A stretch of 64,000 bases of DNA from Mya arenaria (GCF_026914265.1 NC_069132.1:34714932-34778931), one strand, 5' to 3'. Positions 12,261 through 22,216 are shown, counted from the first letter of the stretch. Notes: generated from the sequence alone by a model not told the origin. A program made the numbers and translations.

Positions 12261-13319
12261 CTACTGAACATACAAATACTGTGCTAACTCAACTACTTCA
12301 GTAAGTTCTCCGATGTCAATGCGGTCTCTCGGTGCGTTTCTCCATGTCTGAAACAATGCCGCCATGACGTCAGGATTAACGATGATGTCATCATTTATTT
12401 CCGGTTTCAGTCGTTTTTCACCAACCTGCTTTTTTAGCTGTATCAAGCTCAGATTGTAGAATGGCTCTTCATCAAAAATAGTCTCAAAAATGACAAGACC
12501 TAGCGACCAGATATCGGCCTTCATCATGTCCGAAGCCTTCAACATTTCTCCTCGCAGAACCTCCGGTGCAGAATAACGGGGCGTGCCTGCATAACAGACG
12601 ATCGCGCCGCCCCTTGAAGATGTTCCTGACTGCGTGCTGTTCTTTACGAGACTGAGGCCAAAATCTGTGATTTTTGCGATGCACGTTTTCCCTTCCGTGT
12701 AATTGATCAGAATGTTTAGGGTTTTCAAGTCGCAGTGTGCGATTCGTTCACAATGTAAGTATTGAATGCCTTTGCAGACGTCAGTTATAATGTCTAGACG
12801 TTCCGTCTCAGTGAACGTGATATCGGGCACGGTATGCAGGGCGTCATAGAGACTCATCTGCATGTACTCCATGACGATGCAAAAATTCGGACGTTCTACG
12901 CATGCGCCAAGGAACTTAACGATGCTTGGATGATCAAGAGCGCTGAAGGTCAGAATTTCGCGCTTAAAATCATCCTCAAGTCGCTTGCTGAACTGTGTGA
13001 CTTTCAGTTTCTTCACGGCAACGGCGCTTCCATTCCATTCCGTCAGAAACACCTCCCCGAACGTGCCTTCGCCAATCTTCTTTTCAGGACTTAGACTAAG
13101 CTCCGAGAACGGTATACTCTCTTGGAAATTCGTCAAAAGGGACGCCCTTGTTTTTGGCTTGGCCCCGTGGGCCTTTTTCCATTCCATCTCTTCATTCTGT
13201 CTGTTCAGGCGGTATACGGCCTGATCAAACAGCTCCAGGTATCCGTTTTCGGATATACCGGTGTAGAAGTCGTCGTCAATACCACGATAGTCCCCAAAAT
13301 CCACCAACTGAAATGACAA
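12261..13319 (-). CDS. TKL-type protein kinase (Ser/Thr-like), single large exon
   Basis: A 352-residue open frame with a complete kinase domain at about residues 76-345. The glycine loop is GEGTFGEV (83-90), the ATP lysine lies in VAVKK (K103), the C-helix glutamate is E121, the catalytic loop is HCDLKTLNIL (195-204; D197, K199, N202), then DFG (219-221) and APE (251-253). The usual HRD arginine is Cys196, a change seen in some active kinases. Overall style matches the tyrosine-kinase-like group (MLK/RAF-related). The N-terminal ~75 residues are not a known domain to me. The first codons coincide with a good splice acceptor (CATTTCAG, exon from 13307), so the ATG at 13317-13319 may be intronic and this may be the 3' exon of the gene starting at 15088. 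It is cytoplasmic by default: no signal peptide or membrane segment. Confidence 0.9.
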   Translation of the reverse strand: MSFQLVDFGDYRGIDDDFYTGISENGYLELFDQAVYRLNRQNEEMEWKKAHGAKPKTRASLLTNFQESIPFSELSLSPEKKIGEGTFGEVFLTEWNGSAVAVKKLKVTQFSKRLEDDFKREILTFSALDHPSIVKFLGACVERPNFCIVMEYMQMSLYDALHTVPDITFTETERLDIITDVCKGIQYLHCERIAHCDLKTLNILINYTEGKTCIAKITDFGLSLVKNSTQSGTSSRGGAIVCYAGTPRYSAPEVLRGEMLKASDMMKADIWSLGLVIFETIFDEEPFYNLSLIQLKKQVGEKRLKPEINDDIIVNPDVMAALFQTWRNAPRDRIDIGELTEVVELAQYLYVQ

Positions 13320-13347
13320 ATTCCACGTTTAAAACTCTTTTTTTTAA

Positions 13348-13731
13348 TAAAAGCTGCACTCTAACAGATTTACCGTTTTTCCATATTTTTTTTATATTTT
13401 TTTGTCTTTGAATTAGCATATGTTTGCGTAAATATCTGCAAACCAGTAATGAAAGACTGATGACAAAAGATGACATCGCAGATTTTCATATTTCCATTCC
13501 AAATTTAATGTTTTATGGCTTAAACTGTTACTACCGGTATAAGAAAAATGCATAACACATCAATTTTGGAGCGGAAATATGAAAATCTGCGAACTCATCT
13601 TTTGCCATCAGTCTTTTATCACTGGTTTGCAGATATATACACAAAAATTTGCTCGTTCCAAGACAAAAAAATAAAATAAAAAAAAGTTGTCAAAAATTCA
13701 AAACGTTCAATCTGTGAAAGTGCAGCTTTAA
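13348..13731. mobile_element. TTAA MITE between repeat-protein and kinase exons
   Basis: A full-length copy of the palindromic MITE family (left end AGCTGCACTCTAACAGAT, right end TGTGAAAGTGCAGCTTTAA). It starts only ~30 bp outside the kinase exon acceptor. If the repeat exon and kinase exon are one gene, it occupies most of a ~598-bp intron (13308-13905). Confidence 0.85.
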
Positions 13732-13893
13732 ACCCCGTCGGAAAACCTTATAAAACATTATAACAAAAACATATACATATATGCGATATTCTTAATTAAC
13801 TTACTAGTGGTATGGTATAAACTTATTTTAACATCAGACACTACCTAAACATGTAACATTTATATTAAATTAAAAACGTGCTATACGGAAAAG

Positions 13894-14976
13894 CTATTTC
13901 TGTACCTCTTCTCCATTCTGGAGTTTCTCCAGCATCTTCGGTATGCCCTTGGTGATTCCGCATTTCCGGGACACCGGGCGGCACCCTCTTGGTTTCCCCG
14001 CCCTGTCCAACTTCTGATTCTGCGGGCTGTTCGCGTAAAACTCCTTGCTAACTTTTCCCGTTTTCTTGTGGTACACGGCCGTTCCAACAATCTTACCAAC
14101 GCGACCCAGCTTCCGGTTCATGTAGTTATCCACGTACACCTTAGTACTACCAGGGTCTTTTCTAGAGACGGGTGCACTCCCCTTAGGCAGACCAACCCGA
14201 CCTAATTTCTGGTTTTGGGCGTTGTCCGTGTACAAGCCCGATGTAGATGATGTTGGTCGGGAGTACCTGGCAGTATCCGGGCTTCGCCTGTCGGATTTGC
14301 TAACCACAGCTGTACCGCGTTCCATTCCGACACGGTCATGGGACCGATTATACGCGTTATCGACGTAGGTTTTCGAGCGTACAATTAGCTCCAGACTCGA
14401 ACTCTCATAGGATCGATGGTTTCCGGACGCCGATTCTCCTTTGTGTATTGGCATGCTCCCCATCGGCATACCTACACGGCCTGCAGAACGATTATACGCG
14501 TTGTCGACGTAGGTGTTCGAGCGTACACCTAGCTCCGGGATCGAACTCTCATAGGATCGGCGACTTCCGGACGCCGATTCTCCTTTGTGTATTGGCATGC
14601 TCCCCATCGGCATACCTACACGACCTGCTGCGCGATTGTATGCATTGTCTACGTAGCAGTCCGCCGAGCCGTAACTTCCACCTCCGCTTCCGCTTTTAGA
14701 AATTGGCATACTGCCAACAGGCAAACCCACTCGTCCGACACTTCGGTTGTACGAGTTATCAACATACGCTTTGGTGGACGACCCTGAATAGCCGCTATAA
14801 TCACCACCGCCATAACTATATCCGTTACCACCTCCGCTGCTAAATCCGCTACCACCTCCGCTGCTGAATCCGCCACCACCTCCGCCGCTGCTCCTGGAAA
14901 TAACCATACTGCCAACAGGCATCCCAACGCGCCCAACGCTGCGGTTATACGCGTTGTCCACGTACGAACGAGGCAT
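13894..14976 (-). CDS. YVDN/GRVG octarepeat protein, possibly the N-terminal half of the kinase gene
   Basis: A 360-residue frame starting at ATG 14974-14976 and built from eight copies of YVDNxYNRxxGRVGxPxGSxPI, starting at about residues 5, 71, 108, 156, 204, 249, 281 and 314. A Gly/Ser/Tyr-rich linker (about 29-67) resembles flexible or structural low-complexity segments. Repeats 3 and 4 are nearly identical over 48 residues; later ones drift (YTDNAQNQ, YANSPQNQ). It has no signal peptide or membrane segment, and the last repeats are basic. I do not recognise a named family. Near the end, codon GAG is followed by GTACAG (donor at 13905-13904) in phase 0, matching the phase-0 acceptor of the kinase exon at 13307. 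So the real product may continue into the kinase instead of stopping at 13894. Confidence 0.8.
   Translation of the reverse strand: MPRSYVDNAYNRSVGRVGMPVGSMVISRSSGGGGGGFSSGGGSGFSSGGGNGYSYGGGDYSGYSGSSTKAYVDNSYNRSVGRVGLPVGSMPISKSGSGGGSYGSADCYVDNAYNRAAGRVGMPMGSMPIHKGESASGSRRSYESSIPELGVRSNTYVDNAYNRSAGRVGMPMGSMPIHKGESASGNHRSYESSSLELIVRSKTYVDNAYNRSHDRVGMERGTAVVSKSDRRSPDTARYSRPTSSTSGLYTDNAQNQKLGRVGLPKGSAPVSRKDPGSTKVYVDNYMNRKLGRVGKIVGTAVYHKKTGKVSKEFYANSPQNQKLDRAGKPRGCRPVSRKCGITKGIPKMLEKLQNGEEVQK
14368..14655 (-). repeat. Recent 144-bp in-frame duplication in the octarepeat exon
   Basis: Repeats 3 (14512-14655) and 4 (14368-14511) match at DNA level over nearly their whole 144 bp, unlike the other six repeats. 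This is a recent in-frame expansion within the coding exon. Confidence 0.85.
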
Positions 14977-14984
14977 GCTGCTTC

Positions 14985-15088
14985 CTGAAGAAAGAGTTCA
15001 TTAATGATTAAAACTTAAAAGCGACAGTGTAAGCATAAGGACATACCTTATTTAAACCAGTATTACTTGTCCCTAAAACACAGTTGGG
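14985..15088 (-). other. Short 5' leader exon and 62-bp intron of the octarepeat gene
   Basis: On the minus strand a donor TAAG|GTATGT lies at 15047/15046 and an acceptor TTTCTTCAG|GAAGCAGC at 14985/14984, eight bases before the ATG. The exon from about 15088 to 15047 has no ATG and would be untranslated. The intron is short but well formed. Confidence 0.55.
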
Positions 15089-15113
15089 CACTCTTTTGAT
15101 GCTCACGCTGTTG

Positions 15114-15121
15114 TATATATA
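15114..15121 (-). promoter_or_regulatory. TATA box of the octarepeat gene
   Basis: Minus-strand context ACTATATATACAACAGCG, about 30 bp upstream of the proposed leader exon start (about 15088). Position relative to the leader exon, intron and ATG fits a focused TATA promoter. Confidence 0.55.
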
Positions 15122-15218
15122 GTCGGCAGTCGTTAACTTGAACAAAAAATGTAAGTCCATATTACTAAACGATTCCACACAAGAACGTGGACAGTGCTAC
15201 AAGGTTCAATACCTGCAA

Positions 15219-15447
15219 CCACAGTGGCTTGATGACAAAAGCTCATTAAAGTCATAAAAATCTGTTCAACTAGCCAAAATTATATTTTACTCATACTTGA
15301 ACATGGATATCATCAAAAATATAACATTGCCTAAAACATAAAATGAGATTTGACAAAATTCAAAAATACCCAAAACTGGAAATATTATTATGACTTTAAT
15401 GAGACTTTGTTAAGTCTTTGTAATCAAGCAATCAAGCCACTGTGACT
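15219..15447. mobile_element. Foldback/MITE-like inverted repeat
   Basis: The left end CACAGTGGCTTGATGACAAA...CTCATTAAAGTCATAA is mirrored at the right by TTATGACTTTAATGAGACTT...CAAGCCACTGTG. The arms are roughly 40-60 bp with a few indels and surround an AT-rich core. No coding content. A homopolymer C run follows directly. Confidence 0.7.
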
Positions 15448-15725
15448 GCACCCCCCCCCCCCCCTAAATTATACATAGATTTCACCTCCTTATGCAACAT
15501 TTAAGAGAAACAATTATGGTAAGTCGACCAATTTGCAGGGACACCCCCCCCCCCCCCCAAAAAAAAAAAAAAAATACCAAAAAATATATATAAAAAAAAC
15601 TATAAAAAAACAAAATAAATAAATAATATTAATAAATTAATTATAATTATTTAAAATTAATATTAATAAATGAATAAAGACCAACTAACCAACTAAAAAT
15701 TAAATAAAAAATTGTAAAAATATTC
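15448..15725. repeat. Low-complexity C runs and A/T-rich DNA
   Basis: Two long C runs (near 15450 and 15545) are followed by A runs and AAATAAATAAT-type sequence. Length in the assembly may be unreliable. Confidence 0.8.
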
Positions 15726-15826
15726 TTTTTAAAATGCAGTGTTCCCACTTATAAGGTCTCTCCTGATAAGATATAGTTCTCCTTGTCATCCAGAAAAACA
15801 GTACTAACTAGTTCCTAGTATACCTA

Positions 15827-15995
15827 GAGTAGCTCCGTAACCGGCGATCGTGAATTATATGAGTAGCTCCGTAACCGGCGATCGTGAATTATATGAGTAG
15901 CTCCGTAACCGGCGATCGTGAATTATATGAGTAGCTCCGTAACCGGCGATCGTGAATTATATGAGTAGCTCCGTAACCGGCGATCGTGAATTATA
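15827..15995. repeat. 34-bp minisatellite, 5 perfect copies
   Basis: The unit starts GAGTAGCTCCGTAACCGGCG and continues ATCGTGAATTATAT, repeated five times head to tail with essentially no divergence. The GC-rich ACCGGCGATCG core contrasts with AT-rich surroundings. Copy identity indicates very recent expansion. Spacers are absent, so it is not a CRISPR array. Confidence 0.95.
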
Positions 15996-17160
15996 CAACT
16001 TATTCTGCTCACTACTGAGTGAAATTTATAAATGTATATAAAGTCGTATAATGAATTAAACAATATTCTTCTATATAAATGAAAGCACATGCGCAGATTG
16101 ACATTTATTTATAGATAGACAGTTTTAAAAACAGGGTATTTATATATAACATGTATACGTATATAATTCATAAATTATTCTATATTGAGTATATCATATA
16201 AGCTTAATCTTACCACGGTCAGGTAGAGTCCACAGTGTGATAAACAATGTCGCTCAGGACTGTATGTGTGCGTATAAATATGACTCACTGGAAAAATCAA
16301 CGACCAATTTCAGAAAATGGTTTACTTTCGTTATCACTTCCTCGAATACACACGGTAATACTAGACTCGCGCTGCGGCTGAACGCATTATTGGGTCAAAT
16401 TTCGGTCGCGATGTAAAAGGAATGTTATTGCCACATGATATTTCGATGGGTTATACCGAACGATGAGTAAGTGTACTTATCTCGGGGCCACAATCAATTT
16501 CAACAAGTAGTGTATTTGGCCTTTCTCTTCCGACTCACACAATTATACAACGATAACCCCAGCAGGGCTATTGAAGTGTTGTAAGCGGACCGTGCACAAG
16601 AATTTCGAGTAATTCCACTAGCCGAAATATTGTATTTAGAAAGGCCGTGATAACTATTTATGTAATTGTCCAAGGTCAAAGTTATGTTATGTAACAGGGA
16701 AGTCGAACTAGTATGGATTGAAGGAAAACAAACACCGTTTGAATGAAAAACGGGCATTTATTAAAATGCCATAAATATTATCGGGATTTATTCAGAATGT
16801 TCACGTATTGAAGTTTTAGGAATACATGTATTTACTGTGTGTTCCTATTCCAAGATGTTCCTTGTTCTGACCAATATTGCAGTATGTGAGCATTGTAAGA
16901 AAATGAAAAGGGGGAGAATGTTTGCATACAAAAAGAATATACACAATCACGTAACGACCTCCCCCCCCCCCATCGCATACCCAAGTTTAAGTATTAAAAG
17001 TTTAAAGTTTAAAAATGAAATGACAAAGTTTTCTTTTGGGTGCTTGTGTTGATAAATGGTAGAACATGGATAACTTTGCTGAAAGTTTGTTTGCACTTTT
17101 TTAACAACCTTTGTACCTGATTTGTTTACCTTCAATGTATTCATTATATTTCTGCTTCAC
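15996..17160. other. Intergenic, nothing recognised
   Basis: AT-rich, with a C run near 16965. Short open frames (16500-16757 minus, 16837-17052 plus) lack motifs or coding composition. Confidence 0.55.
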
Positions 17161-17164
17161 AAGT

Positions 17165-17760
17165 AAGTGTTATTACATCCGTCTGTACCAGAGTCGATCC
17201 CATCTCCCCATTTTTGTTGACTATATCTTTCTCATTTACGATCTGATTATTTTAGACAGAAGTGACCACCATTAGCATGAGGTGTGTCTCGCTCTAGACC
17301 CGTGTCCCTAACTTCATGGTCAAGTTCACAGCAACCTTCGTAACTAAGTATGTGTCCGTTAGTCTGTACCGTTTTTGTCAAGTCCACATTTTCATGGTCG
17401 GATTTGAAAAAAATGTTTTGCAGGAGTGACCAGTTAGAGGAAGTGCCGCCCTTAAAACCGGTGTACCTTTGATGTCAATGTCACAGCAACAGTGTATTGC
17501 TATATAAGGCATACTGATTCTAGTATATGTCTGGTTTATATCTTTGTCATACAATGGCGGATTGTATATTATTTGGCAGAAGTGACCACCATAGTATGTC
17601 TATGAAGAGGTGTTGCACACAAGACCTGTGATCCTTAGCCTTCAAGGTCACGATCACAATTTCCTTCTGAACTTAATATATTTTGCTTCAGCAGTCTGAC
17701 TGATGATATCTTGTGTCCGGTCTATATCTTTGTCATATAAGGTGAGCTTTAAAATGATTT
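17165..17760. repeat. Degenerate ~180-bp tandem repeat
   Basis: About three diverged units share GTCTGTACC, TATATCTTTGTCAT, CAGAAGTGACCACCA and AAGACCTGTGATCCT/CTTCAAGGTCAC phrases at roughly 180-bp spacing. Non-coding. Confidence 0.55.
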
Positions 17761-17983
17761 GGCATTGCGGCATTTTGGCGTGTTGGGATACACTACTACG
17801 CTTTGTCTGGTTCCCTGCTTACTTCTACTCCTTACAGTACCGATAATGTTAGGAGAAGGAACTCCAGACTATAATGTGCTACATATGCTACGTTGTTTAC
17901 CTTTGGCGATTTTGGCTAGGAACATCTCGTAATTAAGAATAATAAATGAAAAAAGTTCCATTGGTCCCGCAAGATACTAGATG

Positions 17984-18477
17984 TGTAACGTGCGAGCCAA
18001 ACAATCACCGACAGATCCCTTCAGGGAAAAGCAAGCTCGACCCTGAAGGGGTCCACTGGTCTTTATATACACTAACTTCTCTATTCTCACAGATCCCGGG
18101 CTTTGCTAATTTGCATATTACCAACCAAGTTTACATCCGGTATGAACGTACTTCCGTTTTAACGGAACGTTATTATGAACGCACATCCGCCGCCTACAGC
18201 GGACCATTTCACTAATCCGCCGCCTACAGCGGACCGTTACATTACTTTCCCCTCCGAGAAGACTCGTCCCGAGTCTTTGTCTGGGACTCTTAAGGGTAAG
18301 GCAACTTCGTTCCGGCAGTTGTGATTATCCCACCGCTGCCACCATTTGTAACGTGCGACCTCAAAGAGCTTTCTGGCGTAATGAAACAAACACCAACAGA
18401 TCCCTTCAGGGAAAAGCATGCCTGACCCTGAAGGGGTCGAATGGTGTTTGTTTCATTACGCCAGAAAGCACGTTACA
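17984..18477 (-). mobile_element. Miniature LTR element (TRIM), 494 bp, gene-less fossil
   Basis: Read on the minus strand: a terminal repeat beginning TGTAACGTGC and ending GCACGTTACA (18477-18347); two bases; a primer-binding site TGGTGGCAGCGGTGGGAT (18344-18327) complementary to the 3' end of a tRNA-Leu plus CCA; a tiny internal region; a polypurine tract GGAGGGGAAAGTAA (18255-18242); and a second terminal repeat beginning TGTAACGG and ending CACGTTACA (18241-17984) that contains a TATATAAA box. A 4-bp target duplication GATG flanks it (17980-17983 and 18478-18481). It has no genes and depends on an autonomous LTR element, probably Gypsy-like by its TG...CA ends and short duplication. The two terminal repeats differ in length (131 and 258 bp) and share mainly their ends. 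Confidence 0.75.
18327..18344 (-). other. tRNA-Leu primer-binding site of the TRIM
   Basis: The plus-strand text ATCCCACCGCTGCCACCA equals the 3' acceptor end of a eukaryotic tRNA-Leu with CCA added. It sits 2 bp from the 5' terminal repeat, the usual position. Confidence 0.75.
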
Positions 18478-18584
18478 GATGCTTTCCCGTAGAAAAAAAA
18501 TGGTGGCAAAAGACGCATTTGAAACTGGGTCCGACTTTTCAGTTCAATACTTTTGACAGCATATGGTTGCCGACGATGGCTTAA

Positions 18585-18790
18585 TCGCTCATCCATTTAA
18601 GTTATAGGAGCGTATACCCAACGGTTTTCATCTACCATAGTGACTTCCAACTTATTTTAAATTGCAAAAACTTGACCATTTTGAGTGTAAAATGCAGATT
18701 CGCTTTGTTCTCTGCAAAATTAGTACAGATGCTTTTGTCCAACTTTTTGTCAACTTCATTGTAGGTTGCATCATACTATTACTGGTGCTA
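18585..18790. repeat. Dispersed ~200-bp repeat (copy 1)
   Basis: Shares TTAGGAGCGTATAC, ACGGTTTTCATCTAC, AAAACTTGACCATTTTGAGT and TCATTGTAGGTTGCATCATA with 30055-30255 and 58742-58945. This copy lies outside the higher-order array and is more diverged. Open frames on either strand are not conserved among copies, so it is treated as a non-coding repeat of unknown class. Confidence 0.7.
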
Positions 18791-18899
18791 ATCAAAGCGC
18801 TGAAAGCGCTGCAAGACTGTCGGTGATGTAACTGAAGCAAGCAAACACTACCGCAAAGTTCTTTCAAATGAAACGTGATCAAATGATTTCATACAAATG

Positions 18900-19595
18900 A
18901 TGAACACTCTTTAAGGTAGATGAAGAAGGATAAATGTGATTATAATAAGCACAAATATATTGGCCCTACTTAATCATGTATCCAATGCCCTACAAAATTC
19001 CAAATTCAAGTTCCCTAAGTTTGAACCGCTTTAAATTAGTTAAATGCATATTCATTATGTTAAAATTGTTTCAATTTATGACATCGCTTATAACAGTTTC
19101 AGTAAGCAATTACATTCCTTCATTTCATTAGGGTCTGTTGAATGAAGCCAATGTCTTTAAAATGCAAATGCAATACAAACTATACCCAAGATTCAAGGGA
19201 CATAATAAAAATATAACTTTAAAATGATGCTCTTTTAAGCCTAAAAATGCCTCCTAGAACTTCTATCAACAGAGTCAACATATCTACAAAATTTATGCTC
19301 GAGTTACTTTCTTTGATATAAAAGTGAAAACAAATATGCATGGTGCTGTGGCATCATACCATGAAATAAACTAATATCTTTAAAATTTGTTTTCTAGTTT
19401 CTTTTTATTATAAAAGTGTTAATAAATCTGCATGGTGCTGAAGAAAAAAACTAATGTCATCAATTTCAAACCTGCAGCATTAATTAGCATGTTGTCAAGA
19501 ATATCTGGTAGTTGGTACAATTTTCAATTATAGTCAGATGATGGCTGATAGACATGTATCCTCTTAGCAGCAGGGACTAAGTAAATAACATAGTT
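18900..19595. other. Intergenic, nothing recognised
   Basis: AT-rich. A weak local duplication of an AAAGTG...AAATATGCATGGTGCTG phrase occurs at about 19322 and 19414. No coding content. Confidence 0.5.
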
Positions 19596-20050
19596 TTAAT
19601 GACCAATATTGGAGTTGTGACCTTGACCTCCAAATCCAAAGGTGTATTCTGCTGGTCACCCAAAACCTAAATTTCAAGTTTGAAGGCCATGGGTGCAGAC
19701 TTTGTCGAGTTTTCACACAGGCAAGCTTTTTGCGTTCAATGTCTCTGTGACAAATCAATAGGGCCCACCTACTGGTCAGGCCCAACCCCAAAGTCAAGTT
19801 GTTGAAGGGCCATGGGTGCAGGCTTTGTCCAGTCATTATTAGTACAACCTTTAAGCATTCAAGGTCACTGTGACCTTGTCTTTTGACCCAATGACCCCTT
19901 AAATCAATAGGATCATCCAATAGTCAGGCTTAGCCTCCATATTGAGTTTGAGGGCCATAGGTGCAGGTATTGTCAACTTATCAGTCAGACATGGTTTGAC
20001 ACCTTCCTGTTCAAGGTCACTGTGACCTTTGACCATATTACCCCTAAAAT
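19596..20050. repeat. Degenerate ~130-bp repeat with TGACCTTGACC motifs
   Basis: About three to four units share AAGTTTGA...GGCCATGGGTGCAG, TTTGTC(G/C)AG and AAGGTCACTGTGACCTT. The last phrase is itself palindromic and resembles tandem nuclear-receptor half sites (AGGTCA). A long minus-strand open frame across it (19564-19920) is a repeat shadow. Confidence 0.6.
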
Positions 20051-20224
20051 CAAAAGGGGTCATCTACTGGTTAAACCAAACTTTCATGTCAAGTTTGACA
20101 ATAGGTCTAGGAATTGTAGAGTTATCACCTGGAAAAGCTTTAGTCTACTATCAGACGGGCGTAGCGGCCAACATGTGCAAAGCAATATACTCCTCTTCTT
20201 TGAAGGGGGCATAATAAATTGAAA

Positions 20225-21470
20225 TGGAATAAATATTTTTGTTTATTATGTTAATTAACTTACACCACATACAACAAGGACCATTTTGATATTTTGGAAT
20301 GCCCATTTGGGCATGTACATGGGTTTTAATCTGACTATGAACATGAAACTATATAGTGATGTTCCCTCCTATCAATTCTAAATTTAAATAACCATGAGAA
20401 AAAGCATGTTTTCACAGCACCATTAATAAATATGTCAAACAAAATAAATGTCAAGTTATTCAAGATTAATTTAACACTGTTTTTTTTATGATTTCCGTGC
20501 ATTCCTGACTGCAGGTTTTCCCATTTTCCCACACAGTTATTTCATATTGGCCTTACAAGGTCAGATCTTGAGTTGGGTCTTCATTGCTGAACACTATCTC
20601 TTTATCTCCACAGAAAACACACTGGTGCAAGTTTCACTGCAACAACTGCAAAAAAAAGTTATATTATATTCTAACTGAACTCTGCATCAATATTTAATTA
20701 TTTTTTTATTGGATTTAGGAAATGTCTTTGTTTTAAAGGGTTCATATAAATTAATGCATTTTTTTTTTTCAATTTAATGCATTATCATGCTGGACTCTTT
20801 GACATTGATGGTTAAAACAAAGAAGGCATATGATTTGTGTACAGATTAAACATTATTAATTAAAAATATGTTCTTTAATTAATAGCCAAGCGGCAACAAT
20901 TTCCCCAGTTAAAAAGCTTACATTTGTATATCTGCAGATTAATCATTTGTATTTCTTTTGCTTTGATCATTTAAGTCAAATGAGTTAGACATGATAACGC
21001 ATTAAAATAAGAAATATATTTTGGGGCATCAATCTATAGTGTGTGCCTTCAATCTAGAAATAAATTTCTTCTCAACAGATGCTAAATTATAAAAAAAATG
21101 TATAAACGAAGATTTTGATTATGACATACCTGCATAGTTAGTTCTATAACTGCTCAAAACATGCTCCCTATGACAAACTAAGTGCTGGTGTATGGCTGGA
21201 GAATAGTGCTGCTCCAACCAATAGCGCAATTCTTCCTACAGGTTAACCAGCTCCTCAATATGGTTTCTGTCATGGCGGTGATAACAGTATGTAACATGCC
21301 CTTTTCTACTTTCCAGAGAATGAATCTTCCAATCTAAAATACAATTTTTTTTTCAATTTTAATACAAAAGTTTATACATATGCAAGTGTAATGTTGTTAA
21401 AAACAAACCATTTAGGTGCCACAAAACTAAAAGATTTTAGGTGATAATTGAGTCAAATCAAAACATTTAG
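20225..21470. other. Intergenic, nothing recognised
   Basis: AT-rich DNA with homopolymer T runs; no coding-like frame and no clear repeat structure. Confidence 0.5.
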
Positions 21471-21474
21471 TCAT

Positions 21475-22216
21475 TTAAAGCTGCACTCTCACAGATTTAC
21501 CGTTTTTACAAGTTTTGTATTTTTTGTATTGGAATGACCTATTTTTTGTGTAAATATCTGCAAACCAGTGATATAAGACTACTGACAAAATATTAGATTG
21601 CAGACTTTCATATTTCAGGTCGAAAACTAAGGTTTTATGGCTTAAAGCGTTACTAACGGTTTAAGAAAAATGCATAAAACATTTTGAACTTAAATATAAA
21701 CATTATATGAATGGTTAACATGCATTTTCACATAAATTGGCCCGTTCCAAGACAAAAAATAAATAAAGTAGTCAAAACGTTCAATCTGTGAGAGTGTTGC
21801 ACTCTCAGTCACAGATTGAAGGTTTTGACAACTTCTTTTACTTTTTGGCTTGGAATAAGCTAATGAAAAGCAGTATGAAAACTGATGATATAAGACTGCT
21901 GACAAAAGATAAGATAATGTTTTTTACATTTACATTTGTAACTATTGGTTTTATGGTTAAAAGCACTATTAAGGCTCCTAATAATGAAAGTTTTGGCATA
22001 GAACATCATCTTTTGACCATATTAAAATAAGAAAACAGCGTTCCAATTTTCAGTTTCTTTTTTTGACTGAATTAATATAAGAAAGCAGCGATCCACTTTT
22101 TCCAGTTGTCTGTTATGACCAGTGTTCAGAAATTCGCATAAAATAATTCATTACAAGACCAAGAAATAAAAATAAAATAGTTGGTAAAACAGACAATCTG
22201 TGAGAGTGCAGCTTAA
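21475..22216. mobile_element. Two abutting TTAA MITEs
   Basis: The first copy runs 21475 to about 21797 and the second about 21798 to 22216, sharing a junction that reads GAGAGTGTTGCACTCTCAGT. Both show the family's palindromic ends. The second is more diverged, and the first lacks part of its right interior. Either one inserted at the end of the other or the pair arose by tandem duplication. Confidence 0.8.

Noticed and set aside
12834-13411. Plus-strand open frames opposite the kinase
   Set aside because: Shadows of the kinase exon; composition and motifs belong to the minus strand.
14448-14787. Plus-strand open frames opposite the octarepeat exon
   Set aside because: Antisense shadows produced by the repeat structure of the minus-strand gene.
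15827-15995. 34-bp repeats as a CRISPR or recombinase-site array
   Set aside because: Copies abut with no spacers, and the unit lacks the inverted-arm structure of recombinase sites.
18652-18882. Possible gene fragment shared by 18585-18790, 30055-30255 and 58742-58945
   Set aside because: The three copies keep sequence but not a common open frame; treated as a dispersed non-coding repeat.
19564-19920. 118-codon minus-strand frame
   Set aside because: It lies entirely in a degenerate tandem repeat; the peptide is itself a repeat translation (SLHPWP recurring).
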